NCBI GenBank assembly: GCA_022710585.1 | Contig: JAKLGV010000018.1 | Location: 1-64,000, forward strand | DNA length: 64,000 nt | Origin: Deltaproteobacteria bacterium | GTDB lineage: Bacteria > Desulfobacterota > Syntrophia > Syntrophales > Smithellaceae | Reading direction: 5' to 3' | Shown here: piece after piece, positions 45,503 to 54,604 of the stretch | How positions within the stretch are numbered: position 1 is the stretch's first letter | Layout: every line of letters starts with the position of its first letter | Translations under genes and position numbers: made by a program | Notes under the pieces: generated by a model | The model's input: the letters and a program-made list of their open reading frames with translations, nothing else | Databases searched by the model: none | Told to the model about the DNA's origin: nothing

Positions 45503-46747
45503 ATGATTGTACCGCTGATTGAATTTAAAGATATCAACAAGAGCTTCGGGACTCATACGGTTCTCCGAGACGTAAATTTGCAGATTTACGAAGGGCAGGT
45601 GACCACGATCATCGGATTGAGCGGATCGGGCAAAAGCGTGTTACTGAAGCATATCATCGGTCTGCTCCAGCCCGACGAAGGGGCTATTCTCTTCCGCGGT
45701 AGACCGTTGAAGGAAATGAGCAAAAGCGAAATCGCTTCTTCCACCCGTCAGATCAGTTACATGTTTCAGGGCAACGCTTTATTCGATTCCATGACGGTTT
45801 ATGACAATATCGCTCTGCCGCTGCGGGAGACAACAAATTTGAGTAAAAAGGAGATTGACCGCCGGGTAATGGCCAGGATTGAACAGACGGAACTGAATGA
45901 GGCGGCACACCGATATCCTTCCGAACTGTCCGGCGGTATGCAAAAACGGGCGGCACTGGCCCGCGCGCTGATTACCGATCCCCGCATTGTTTTGTTTGAT
46001 GAGCCCACCACCGGTCAGGATCCGGTGCGCAAAAACGCGATTTTGAGTATGATTGCCCAGTACCAGAGAAAATTTAATTTTACGGCGGTGATGGTCAGCC
46101 ACGAAATTCCGGATGTCTATTTTATCTCCAACCGGATTCTTGCTCTTTACGACAAGACCATCGTGTTCCAGGGTTCCCCCGAAGAACTGAGCAATTTTGA
46201 TCATCCCTTCAATGATGAAGTCTTACGGAGTCTGGAAGGCCTGCAAAAAGAGCTGACCGGTCTTTATTCCCGGCGGCAGTTTAAAATTCTGCATCATACG
46301 CAGATGCAAAGCCGGAAGTCGGGCGAAAGTTACTGCGTCGCTGTTTTTGATCTGGCGGAACTGAACGCGGTAGTGCCCCATATCGGGTACGATAAGGCGC
46401 AGGAAACCATTCACGCGATGGGACTTTATATTGACCGGCATTTTGGGGCTATCGGCGGTTTTTCCACACGCCGTAAAGCCAGGGAATTCGTTACAGTGCT
46501 TCCTTTTTCCGATATCGCTGAAGCTGAAAAGATTCTGAATGAATTTGTGGATGATTTTCATGAGAATGGGATTCGTGATCTCCGGGCGAATGCTCAAAAG
46601 GATGATGCTTCGGAAAACTGTGTTGAATTTGCCATCCGGGCGGGAATAGCCGAAGGAAAAGCTGACGACGATATCGATTCCATCGTGGATTCAGCCAGAG
46701 CGCAACAAAAAGAAATCGGACGGCTGCAATGCGCCGTCAAGGAGTAA
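45503..46747 (+). CDS. mlaF: MlaF-like ATPase with C-terminal degenerate GGDEF-like domain
   Basis: 414 residues; ordinary MlaF is about 270. Residues 1-255 are the ATPase: Walker A GLSGSGKS (38-45), signature LSGGM (142-146), Walker B IVLFDEPT (162-169), H-loop His200. Residues about 275-410 have the outline of a GGDEF domain: VAVFDLAELNAVVPHIGYDKAQETI, then RKAREFVTVLP where the GGDEF signature becomes KAREF (325-329), and AGIAEGKADDDIDSIVDSARAQQKEIGR, which matches the usual AD..LY.AK..GRN ending. The changed signature rules out normal diguanylate cyclase activity; it may serve as a regulatory or binding module. No mlaB (STAS) gene is in the operon. Confidence 0.88.
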   Translation: MIVPLIEFKDINKSFGTHTVLRDVNLQIYEGQVTTIIGLSGSGKSVLLKHIIGLLQPDEGAILFRGRPLKEMSKSEIASSTRQISYMFQGNALFDSMTVYDNIALPLRETTNLSKKEIDRRVMARIEQTELNEAAHRYPSELSGGMQKRAALARALITDPRIVLFDEPTTGQDPVRKNAILSMIAQYQRKFNFTAVMVSHEIPDVYFISNRILALYDKTIVFQGSPEELSNFDHPFNDEVLRSLEGLQKELTGLYSRRQFKILHHTQMQSRKSGESYCVAVFDLAELNAVVPHIGYDKAQETIHAMGLYIDRHFGAIGGFSTRRKAREFVTVLPFSDIAEAEKILNEFVDDFHENGIRDLRANAQKDDASENCVEFAIRAGIAEGKADDDIDSIVDSARAQQKEIGRLQCAVKE

Positions 46748-46751
46748 ACAT

Positions 46752-47207
46752 ATGAAAAAATATCAGATAGAAACGATCGTCGGCATTTTTGTATGTCTGG
46801 GACTGCTCTGTGTGGGCTATATGACGGTGAAACTCGGCAAAGTGTCTTTTTTTAAGGATGAGTCGTATCGAATTACGGCGAGTTTCATTACCGTTACCGG
46901 TCTGAGGCAGGGCAATCCGGTGGATATGTGGGGTATCGAAATCGGCACGGTAGAAAAAATCGTCATGGATCAGGAAAACCAGAAAGCGGTGGTAAAAATG
47001 AAAATCAAGAAAGGCATCCAGATTTATGATGACGCCATTGCTTCTATTAAAACAGAAGGTCTGATGGGCGACCAGTATATCAGTATTGATCCGGGCGGGT
47101 CGGGCACGCTCATCAAACCCAACGGAACCATCACGGAAACCCAGGCGCCGGTGGACATCATTGCCCTGATCAGCAAATACGCTTTTGGGGAAATTAAAAA
47201 AGAGTAG
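46752..47207 (+). CDS. mlaD: MlaD-like MCE-domain protein
   Basis: A 151-residue inner-membrane-anchored protein: N-terminal TM about 8-26, then one MCE/MlaD domain (TGLRQGNPVDMWGIEIGTVEKI..., DDAIASIKTEGLMGDQYISIDPGGSG). It forms the periplasmic hexamer that receives phospholipid for the MlaEF channel. Only 4 bases after mlaF. Confidence 0.93.
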   Translation: MKKYQIETIVGIFVCLGLLCVGYMTVKLGKVSFFKDESYRITASFITVTGLRQGNPVDMWGIEIGTVEKIVMDQENQKAVVKMKIKKGIQIYDDAIASIKTEGLMGDQYISIDPGGSGTLIKPNGTITETQAPVDIIALISKYAFGEIKKE

Positions 47208-47242
47208 AATGTGGTATAATGAATTTCAAGGAGGATTACAAA

Positions 47243-47839
47243 ATGAAAAAACAACTTACGGGATTGATCATCATATGGGCTCTTCTTATCTTTTCTCTTC
47301 CGGCCTTTGCCGGCGTGGCGCTTGATACGGCGCAGAAAAGCGTTAACGGTGTTCTGGATGTCCTGCGTGATCCCAAGCTCAAACCCGCATCGGCCACCGA
47401 GCTGAAGAAAGAAAAGCTTCGCGTGATTTATAAAAATATGTTCGATGAAGTTGAATTTTCCAAACGGACGCTGACCCGCAACTGGAATACTTTTTCTCCG
47501 GCGCAGCGCACCGAATTTGTCACACTCTTTGAGCAGATTCTGGAAAATTCCTACGCCGATAAAATTCTGAGCTATACCAACGAAAAGGTTGAATTCTACA
47601 AAGAAAACAAACTGTCGGATACGCAGGTGGAGGTGCAGAGTAAAATTATCACATCTTCCAAGGAAATTCCCATTTTTTACCGGATGATACTCAAAGACGG
47701 CAAATGGAAGGTTTATGATGTCGTGATTGAAAACGTCAGTCTCGTTCAGAATTACCGGACGCAGTTCAATGATATTCTGGCCAAGGATAAGCCGGAAAAA
47801 CTATTGGAAACGCTACGCAAGAAGTTAAATAAAAAATAA
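47243..47839 (+). CDS. mlaC: MlaC-like phospholipid shuttle
   Basis: A 198-residue periplasmic protein with a Sec signal peptide (MKK, hydrophobic run, PAFAG). Family pattern: NGVLDVLRDPKLK, RVIYKNMFDEVEFSKRTLTRNWNTFSPAQRTEFVTLFEQILENSYADKI, typical of Tol_Tol/MlaC (Ttg2D). It carries lipids between MlaA and MlaD. Start at ATG 47243 with AAGGAGG six bases before; a longer frame starts in the mlaD end. Confidence 0.94.
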   Translation: MKKQLTGLIIIWALLIFSLPAFAGVALDTAQKSVNGVLDVLRDPKLKPASATELKKEKLRVIYKNMFDEVEFSKRTLTRNWNTFSPAQRTEFVTLFEQILENSYADKILSYTNEKVEFYKENKLSDTQVEVQSKIITSSKEIPIFYRMILKDGKWKVYDVVIENVSLVQNYRTQFNDILAKDKPEKLLETLRKKLNKK

Positions 47840-47889
47840 AAGCGGAGCGCCAGCCGTTCAGGCAATAAACTATATTTCGGGTTTGTTTG

Positions 47890-48843
47890 ATGAAATTTTA
47901 CCTTTCTATGATCGTGTGCGTTTTCGTTTTATGCGCGCAAGGATTGGCTTACGGACAGGAGACAAGTTTCACAGTCGGGCCGCAGGATGAATCGGTGTCA
48001 CAACAGATTGTGTCGTCCGCGAAAGCCACCCCGGACCTGACCTCTGAGGATCAAAGCAAGACAGCCTCAAACAATCCCACGGATGAACTCAGTGAAGACT
48101 ATCATGAAGATGAAATCCTTGAAGAATATGCCGCAAAGATTAAAGAGGAGAAGGTGGAAATCGCCGATCCTCTGGAGCCGCTCAATAGGGTTTTCCATGA
48201 ATTCAACGACAAGCTTTATTTCTGGGCGCTCAAACCGGTAGCCCAGGGATATAAAGCCGTGGTGCCTGAACCGGCGCGTGTCAGCGTAAAGAATTTCTTT
48301 TCCAATCTTGCCTTTCCCGCCCGCTTTTTAAGTTGCCTATTACAGGCGGATTTCAGCGGCGCGGCTACGGAAGCGGGGCGTTTCACGATCAATACCCTCT
48401 GGGGCATCGGCGGCCTAATGGATCCTTCCTCCGGTAAGGAACTGAATCTCCAGAAACAGGATACCGATCTGGGACAAACCCTGGGCGTCTGGGGAGTGGG
48501 GCAGGGGTTCTATATTGTCTGGCCGGTATTTGGACCCTACAGTTTCCGCGATACCGTCATTCTCGCCGGTGATTATTTTATCTATCCCGTCTCGTACATC
48601 AATCCCTGGTACGCGAGTTGGGGCGTGCGCGCCTATGAAGAGGTGAACGCCACCTCTTTAAGGATTGGCGATTATGAAGCGCTCAAAGACGCGGCCATTG
48701 ACCCTTACGTTGCTTTTCGCGACGCCTATGCGCAGTATCGTTTTAAAAAGATCAAGGCCAGAAAAACGAAGCTCACATTATCCGCGCCGGCGGCACAGCA
48801 GGGAAAACCGGCTGATGCGGAATTACTGAATAAGGAGAACTAA
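47890..48843 (+). CDS. mlaA: MlaA/VacJ-like outer-membrane lipid protein
   Basis: A 317-residue protein with a signal peptide (cleavage near AYG-Q), an acidic and low-complexity stretch to about residue 95, then the MlaA domain: DPLEPLNRVFHEFNDKLYFW, VKNFFSNLAFPARF, TLWGIGGLMDPSS, QTLGVWGVGQGFYIVWPVFGPYSFRDT. MlaA extracts phospholipids from the outer leaflet and passes them to MlaC. No canonical lipobox is seen, unlike E. coli MlaA, so it may be soluble or anchored otherwise. It shares the operon with mlaEFDC, whereas in E. coli mlaA is elsewhere. Confidence 0.93.
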   Translation: MKFYLSMIVCVFVLCAQGLAYGQETSFTVGPQDESVSQQIVSSAKATPDLTSEDQSKTASNNPTDELSEDYHEDEILEEYAAKIKEEKVEIADPLEPLNRVFHEFNDKLYFWALKPVAQGYKAVVPEPARVSVKNFFSNLAFPARFLSCLLQADFSGAATEAGRFTINTLWGIGGLMDPSSGKELNLQKQDTDLGQTLGVWGVGQGFYIVWPVFGPYSFRDTVILAGDYFIYPVSYINPWYASWGVRAYEEVNATSLRIGDYEALKDAAIDPYVAFRDAYAQYRFKKIKARKTKLTLSAPAAQQGKPADAELLNKEN

Positions 48844-49644
48844 ATGAAGAAGAAAATTCTTACGATCTATTTTCCGGTTATGTTGCTGATGGTTGTGTCG
48901 GCGCTGGCTATTCCTCCCCGGGCGGACGCGTCAGGCTTGTTCGGCCCTCTGCAAACGGTTTCCCGGGAACAGGGGGGATTGAACACCGCCGTAGGTTATC
49001 TCTATCATGAGGACACATACGAAAACGGTGAAAGCTATCGCGTCAAACAAAATGAAATTTATTCGCAGGCCGCTTACGGAGCGAAGAACATCTGGGAAAT
49101 ATACGGACGCGTCGGCGTGTCGAACATGAAGTTGTCGGGCATTTTCGCGTCGTCGGATCATTTTGTCGAAACCAGCAAAGACGATTTTGAAGCGGACTGG
49201 GAATTTTTCGGCGCCCTGGGAGCCAAAGTATTTTATCCGATCAATGCCGTCTTCGGTGTCGGCGCTTTTATGCAGGGAACATATTATTTCACCGATTTCT
49301 CCGACCATGCCTCCATCACCAGCGGCGGTGTCCCGATCAAAACCGAAATGAAATTTGAAAATCTCTGGGATGCCGATTTCGGTATCGGACTTCAGGCTCA
49401 ACTTCCCTGCGGCGCGAAATTATACGCGGGTCCCTATATCTATTATTCGGAAGCGGATATGTCTTTATCGTCCGACTGGACGGGAACGGAATACACGAAA
49501 AAAGATCATACGGTCAGCAACCAATCCATGGCGGGCGGATTTCTGGGAGCCGATATTCCGCTGATCAGGGGATTCCGCTTGAACGTGGAAGGACAGTTTG
49601 CGGACAGATTTTCCGCCGGTCTTGCCGTCAGCTACACCTATTAA
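48844..49644 (+). CDS. Outer-membrane beta-barrel protein, mla-linked
   Basis: A 266-residue protein with a signal peptide (cleavage after about residue 28, ADA-S) and alternating aromatic/polar strands typical of an 8 to 12-strand barrel, ending in AVSYTY, a BAM-type terminal signature. It begins directly at the end of mlaA, so it is cotranscribed. Possible partner of MlaA, which in E. coli sits with porins. Function unproven. Confidence 0.75.
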   Translation: MKKKILTIYFPVMLLMVVSALAIPPRADASGLFGPLQTVSREQGGLNTAVGYLYHEDTYENGESYRVKQNEIYSQAAYGAKNIWEIYGRVGVSNMKLSGIFASSDHFVETSKDDFEADWEFFGALGAKVFYPINAVFGVGAFMQGTYYFTDFSDHASITSGGVPIKTEMKFENLWDADFGIGLQAQLPCGAKLYAGPYIYYSEADMSLSSDWTGTEYTKKDHTVSNQSMAGGFLGADIPLIRGFRLNVEGQFADRFSAGLAVSYTY

Positions 49645-49705
49645 CCTCCACCTGCTTCTGCATGAACGAACGTGCGGATAAGCTCATCGGTAGGGAGGAT
49701 CCATC

Positions 49706-50413
49706 ATGAAAGAGAACTTTTTTCAGGTTCGGGACCTTACCAAAGTTTACAGGATGGGCGAGGTGGAAGTGCACGCGCTACGCGGCGTGAATATGGAGCT
49801 CTACGCGGGCGAGCTGGTAGTTTTGCTCGGGCCTTCGGGCAGTGGTAAATCCACCCTGCTCAATATTATGGGCGGTCTGGACACGGCCACCGCCGGCATC
49901 GTTGCCTACAGAGGCAAAGAGCTGACCCAAGCGACTGAAAAAGAACTGACCGAGTATCGCCGTTTCCATGTCGGTTTCGTTTTTCAATTTTACAATCTGA
50001 TTTCCAGTCTGACCGCCAGAGAAAATGTCGCCGTCGTTACGGAGATTGCCGCCAATCCGATGTCGCCGGAAAAAGCGCTGGATCTGGTCGGGCTCACCGA
50101 CCGACTGAATCATTTTCCCGCCCAGCTCTCCGGCGGCGAGCAGCAGCGCGTGGCCATTGCCCGCGCCATTTCCAAAAATCCCACGGTGCTTTTATGCGAC
50201 GAGCCGACCGGCGCGCTCGATTCCAAAACGGGCATTCTGGTGCTTCAGGCGCTGGAGCGCATCAATCGCGAACTGGGCACTGCCACGGCCATCATTACTC
50301 ATAATGTCGATATCGCCGGCATGGCCGACCGCGTCATTCATTTAAGCAACGGCAAGATCGCGGAAGTGTCAAAAAACAAAGTCAAGAAATCAGCAAGCGA
50401 ACTGCAGTGGTAA
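49706..50413 (+). CDS. ABC ATPase (LolD/MacB-like)
   Basis: A 235-residue ATPase of the MacB/LolD/FtsE class: Walker [11 protein letters not shown]-loop VFQFYNL, signature LSGGEQQR, Walker [14 protein letters not shown]-loop ITHN. Ribosome site AGGAGG. It is the first of three genes forming a tripartite transporter with the FtsX-type permease 4 bases downstream. Confidence 0.93.
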   Translation: MKENFFQVRDLTKVYRMGEVEVHALRGVNMELYAGELVVLLGPSGSGKSTLLNIMGGLDTATAGIVAYRGKELTQATEKELTEYRRFHVGFVFQFYNLISSLTARENVAVVTEIAANPMSPEKALDLVGLTDRLNHFPAQLSGGEQQRVAIARAISKNPTVLLCDEPTGALDSKTGILVLQALERINRELGTATAIITHNVDIAGMADRVIHLSNGKIAEVSKNKVKKSASELQW

Positions 50414-50417
50414 ACCC

Positions 50418-52781
50418 ATGAAGGCTTTGCACCTCAAGCTCTGGCGGGAAATCTGGCGGATGAAAGGCCAGGTGTTCGCCATCTCCATGGTGGTGATGAG
50501 CGGTGTGGCGACTTTTATCCTGTTTATCAGCACCATGCATTCGCTGGATTATACGCGCAGTAAATTTTACCGCGACTATAATTTTGCCGATGTCTTTGTC
50601 AATCTCAAGCGTGCGCCGGATAGTCTCAAGGATAAGATTCAAAATATCCCGGGCGTCAGGCAACTGGAAACACGTGTTTCCGCGCAGGCTAAAATTGATA
50701 TCCAGGGTTTCAGCGAAAATGTGACCGGCAAGATCGTTTCGATTCCCGATGACGGCCATCCTCTTTTAAATCGTCTCTATATCCGGCAGGGACGGCTTCC
50801 CGATCCGTTCAAGGATAATGAGGTTGTCATCAACGAAACCTTTGCCCAGGCGCACGGGTTTAAACTCGGCGATCAACTGGCAGCGGTGATCAACGGCAAA
50901 TGGAAAAGACTGACGATCACCGGCATCGCCCTTTCTCCGGAATTCGTGCTGGTGATGAAAATCGGAGCGATGACGCCGGACTTCAAACGCTTCGGCATTT
51001 TGTGGATGAGCCGCAAGGCCATCAGCAAAGCCTACGATATGGACGGCGCCTTCAACGACGTGGTGCTGAGCCTTTATGCCGGAGTGAAAGAAGGCGATGT
51101 GATCCGGGAACTGGATAATATGCTGGGGCCCTACGGCGGATTCGGCGCTTACGGGCGCAAGAATCAGATGTCGCACCGGCTGCTGAGCGAGGAGATGAAG
51201 CAACTGCGGACGAGTTCCAGGATCTATCCCGTCATCTTTATCTGCGTTGCCGCTTTCCTGCTCAATGTGGTGATGAGCAGAATCATCAATACCCAGCGCG
51301 AACAAATCGCCATCCTCAAGGCGTTCGGTTACAATGATTTTGCCGTGGGCGTGCATTACGCGCAGATGGTTATCATGATCATTGCAGCCGGTGTTGTGGC
51401 CGGCATTGCCGCCGGTATATGGCTGGGGAAAATGATGGGAAATATGTACATGGAATTCTACCGTTTTCCTGTTTTTATTTATACACTGCATCCGGAAGTT
51501 CTCATCGCCGCCGTTTCGGTAAGCGTCCTATCCGCACTGGCCGGGACCATGCATTCGCTCTGGAAGGCGGCCAGACAGCCGCCGGCGGAAGCGATGCGGC
51601 CGGAAGCTCCGGCCAAATACAGGGTGACGCTGATTGAGAAAACGGGCATCGGTCCCTGGCTCACGCAACCCGCCCGGATTATCGCCCGCAATATGGAAAG
51701 AAAACCGATCCGCACTTTTTTATCCATAGTCGGCATTGCGGTTTCCTGCGCGACCATGGTTTCCAGCGGCTTCTTCAAAGACTCCGTTGATTTCATGGTC
51801 AAGGCGCAGTATGTCTTCTCGCAGAAGGAAGACATGACCATCTCTTTCATCGAACCGACGTCTTACCGGGCCCTTTATGAGCTCAAACAAACGCCGGGCA
51901 TCCATGACGCGGAAGCCTTCCGTTCCGTTCCGGTAAAACTCAAATTCGGCCACCGCAGCTACAAAACGGTCATCAATGGCATTGAGCCGGAGGGGCGTCT
52001 GCATCTTGTTCTGGATACAAACTTCCAGAGCATTCCTTTGCCGGAATCCGGAATCCTGCTGACCGATTATCTGGGAAAGATTCTCGGCGTGCAGGTGGGG
52101 GATGTGCTGACCGTTGAAACGCTGGAAGGCGCCAAAGCCATCCGGCAGGTACCGGTGGTGGCGATGGCCAAACAATATCTGGGTGCGATGGGCTATATGA
52201 ATTTAAACGCGCTCAACCGTCTGATGCAGGAAGGGAACGCCATTTCAGGAGCCTATCTGGTTACGGATTCTCCCTATCGCGAAAAACTGTTCCGGTCTTT
52301 TGTGGAAATGCCGCGTGTTGCCGATGTTTTCATCCGGCAAAATGAAATCAACAATATCTACGAAGTGATGGCCAAGAGCATGCTTTACTTTACCTTTATT
52401 GCCATGCTGATGGCGTGCTCCATCGCTTTTGGTGTCGTCTATAACAGCGCGAGAATTTCCCTGTCTGAACGCAGCCGGGAGCTTTCCTCTCTGCGTGTTT
52501 TAGGCTATACACGGGGCGAAATTGCTTATATTCTTTTGGGGGAACTGGCCATCATTACACTTGCGGCGATTCCGCTGGGCTTTTTTATCGGCTACTGGCT
52601 TTGCGCTTATGTCGCAAACGCGCTGGCCTCCGATCTTTTCCGTGTCCCGCTGATTATCGAATTAAAAACTTATACTATCGCGGCGGCTGTTGTGATTTTT
52701 TCGGCGGTTTTTTCGGGATGGATTGTCCGTCGGAAACTTGATCATCTCGATTTGGTGGAAGTTTTGAAGACAAAAGAGTAA
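50418..52781 (+). CDS. FtsX-type (MacB-class) ABC permease
   Basis: A 787-residue permease with two FtsX halves: N-terminal TM at about 16-38, a MacB-type periplasmic core (about 45-245), TM triplet (about 270-375), a second anchor (about 430), a second core (about 455-640), and a final TM triplet (655-775). Such mechanotransmission pumps work with a LolD-like ATPase and a HlyD adaptor to export lipids, peptides or macrolides. The MFP follows 21 bp downstream. Confidence 0.9.
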   Translation: MKALHLKLWREIWRMKGQVFAISMVVMSGVATFILFISTMHSLDYTRSKFYRDYNFADVFVNLKRAPDSLKDKIQNIPGVRQLETRVSAQAKIDIQGFSENVTGKIVSIPDDGHPLLNRLYIRQGRLPDPFKDNEVVINETFAQAHGFKLGDQLAAVINGKWKRLTITGIALSPEFVLVMKIGAMTPDFKRFGILWMSRKAISKAYDMDGAFNDVVLSLYAGVKEGDVIRELDNMLGPYGGFGAYGRKNQMSHRLLSEEMKQLRTSSRIYPVIFICVAAFLLNVVMSRIINTQREQIAILKAFGYNDFAVGVHYAQMVIMIIAAGVVAGIAAGIWLGKMMGNMYMEFYRFPVFIYTLHPEVLIAAVSVSVLSALAGTMHSLWKAARQPPAEAMRPEAPAKYRVTLIEKTGIGPWLTQPARIIARNMERKPIRTFLSIVGIAVSCATMVSSGFFKDSVDFMVKAQYVFSQKEDMTISFIEPTSYRALYELKQTPGIHDAEAFRSVPVKLKFGHRSYKTVINGIEPEGRLHLVLDTNFQSIPLPESGILLTDYLGKILGVQVGDVLTVETLEGAKAIRQVPVVAMAKQYLGAMGYMNLNALNRLMQEGNAISGAYLVTDSPYREKLFRSFVEMPRVADVFIRQNEINNIYEVMAKSMLYFTFIAMLMACSIAFGVVYNSARISLSERSRELSSLRVLGYTRGEIAYILLGELAIITLAAIPLGFFIGYWLCAYVANALASDLFRVPLIIELKTYTIAAAVVIFSAVFSGWIVRRKLDHLDLVEVLKTKE

Positions 52782-52802
52782 TATGCCTCAGAGGAGTTCT
52801 TG

Positions 52803-53999
52803 ATGAACGGGCTGTTGCGCAGAAAAATATTGATCATCAGCGTTATCCTGATCGTGGCTTTCCTGCTGATTTACGGCTTTCTGCCGAAAACCCAGGAGGT
52901 TGATATCGCCGTCGTGAAGCGCAGATCCCTTCAGATCACCATTGAGGAAGAGGGCCGCACACGCCTCAAGGATCGCTATACCCTTTCCGCCCCGACGGCC
53001 GGTTATCTACGGCGCATCCAGTTAAGGGTTGGAGATCCGGTGCAAAAAGGTCAGGTGGTTGCTGTTTTGGAGCCCTTGCAGTCACAGGCCCTTGATCCGC
53101 GAAGCCGCGCCACAGCTCATGCCGCTGTCGCTTCCGCCGAAGCGTCATGGAAAGCCGCGATGGAAAGAGAGCGGGTGGCGAAAGCCGATGCCGCTTATCT
53201 GGAGCAAAGGCTTGTGCGATTGAAAGCCCTTTACAATAAAGGATCCATTGCCAAAGATCAGTTTGATCAGATTCATGCTGAAACGCAAAAGGCAGAATCG
53301 CTGCTGTTGTCCGTCGGCGCGGAAGTCAGCCTGGCCAGGTCTGAACTGGAAAGAGCAAAGATAACCCTGCGGAATTTTTCTTCCGTCCGGGAAAGCGGCA
53401 ATATCGTTGAGGTCAAATCGCCGGTCAACGGCGGCCTGTTCAGGATTTATCGTGAAAGCGAGGGGGCCGTGAATGTCGGCGAACCGCTGATGGATCTCGG
53501 TAATTCACGGGATCTCGAAGTGCGCGTGGAAGTCCTTTCTTCCGACGCAGTCAAAATTCAGAAGGGAACGGACGTGCTGTTCAAACGATGGGGAAAAGAC
53601 GAACCACTGAAGGGAAAAGTGCGCCTCGTCGAGCCCGCCGGATTTACCAAAATATCCAGCCTGGGAGTGGAAGAGCAGAGAGTGCTGGTGATTGCTGATA
53701 TTACGTCGCCGCCGGAACACTGGAGCAGGCTGGGGGATGGTTTCCGGATGGAAGCACATTTTGTTATCTGGCAAGGGCAAAATGTTCTGCAAATTCCGTC
53801 CAGCGCTCTTTTCAGAACGGGCAATCAGTGGTCGGTGTTTGTTGTTGAAAATGGAAAAGCTCGCAAGCGTCTGGTTGAGATCGGCCAGAGAAACGGGTTG
53901 GCAGCGGAAATCATTTCCGGTCTGCAAGAAAACGAAAGTGCCCTCGCTTATCCGGATGATTCCATCAGCGAAGGCACAAAAGTAAAACAGAGAAAATAA
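52803..53999 (+). CDS. HlyD/DevB-type periplasmic adaptor
   Basis: A 398-residue membrane fusion protein with an N-terminal TM (about 8-26), a barrel-sandwich half (APTAGYLRRIQLRVGDPVQKGQVVAVL), a helical hairpin (about 95-180), the second lipoyl half (VKSPVNGGLFRIYRESEGAVNVGEPLMDLG) and a C-terminal beta-barrel region. It links the permease to an outer-membrane channel that is not encoded here. Start at 52803 (ATG); AGAGGAG lies a few bases upstream. Confidence 0.9.
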   Translation: MNGLLRRKILIISVILIVAFLLIYGFLPKTQEVDIAVVKRRSLQITIEEEGRTRLKDRYTLSAPTAGYLRRIQLRVGDPVQKGQVVAVLEPLQSQALDPRSRATAHAAVASAEASWKAAMERERVAKADAAYLEQRLVRLKALYNKGSIAKDQFDQIHAETQKAESLLLSVGAEVSLARSELERAKITLRNFSSVRESGNIVEVKSPVNGGLFRIYRESEGAVNVGEPLMDLGNSRDLEVRVEVLSSDAVKIQKGTDVLFKRWGKDEPLKGKVRLVEPAGFTKISSLGVEEQRVLVIADITSPPEHWSRLGDGFRMEAHFVIWQGQNVLQIPSSALFRTGNQWSVFVVENGKARKRLVEIGQRNGLAAEIISGLQENESALAYPDDSISEGTKVKQRK

Positions 54000-54042
54000 A
54001 ATAATTATTTCACTCTTTTTGAAGGGGAGAAAGGGGGATTTG

Positions 54043-54564
54043 ATGAAAATGTTTATTATCGTGGGGATGCCCGCGGCCGGTAAAAATATTGCCCGCATTT
54101 ATGCGGAATCCAGAGGTCTGGTTTATTACGCGACAGGAGACATTGTTCGAGCGGAAGTAAAAAAACGGGGCGTGGAAACCGACCCCGCAAAAACGGCCAA
54201 AATATCGGATGAGTTACGAGGACAGGACGGCATGGGGGTGACCCGACTGGCGCTGGAAAAAGTTTTGCAATCCGGCACCGAAACAGGTTTTCTGGAAGGC
54301 ATGCGCTCCTGGCCGGAAATTGAACTGATCCGTGCCCGGGCCGAGTGCGTTGTGGTTGCTTTTCTCGCGCCAAAGCAATTGCGTTTCGAACGGATATGCT
54401 CCAGAGGCAGGGCGGACGATTCCCCGCAGGCCTTTGATGAACGGGACCGGCGTGAGATTGACTACGGAACAGCCATTCCCATCGCCCGGGCCGACGCCTA
54501 CATTTTAAATACGGGAACCATGGAAGACGCTATAAAACAACTGGATACCATCGTTCATAGTTAG
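54043..54564 (+). CDS. P-loop kinase of the UPF0200 / archaeal dephospho-CoA kinase type
   Basis: A 173-residue nucleotide kinase-like protein. P-loop GMPAAGKN (8-15), GDIVRAEVKKRG, a helix LRGQDGMGVTRLALEKV, and FLEGMRSWPEIELIRA, which match the UPF0200 layout common in archaea. The conserved Lys is present while the Ser/Thr that normally follows is Asn. Phosphoryl transfer to a nucleoside or CoA precursor is inferred. Start at 54043 with AGGGGG before it. Confidence 0.75.
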   Translation: MKMFIIVGMPAAGKNIARIYAESRGLVYYATGDIVRAEVKKRGVETDPAKTAKISDELRGQDGMGVTRLALEKVLQSGTETGFLEGMRSWPEIELIRARAECVVVAFLAPKQLRFERICSRGRADDSPQAFDERDRREIDYGTAIPIARADAYILNTGTMEDAIKQLDTIVHS

Positions 54565-54604
54565 TTTTAAAAATATTTTATGTTTGCACGGAATAATCGC
54601 GTTT

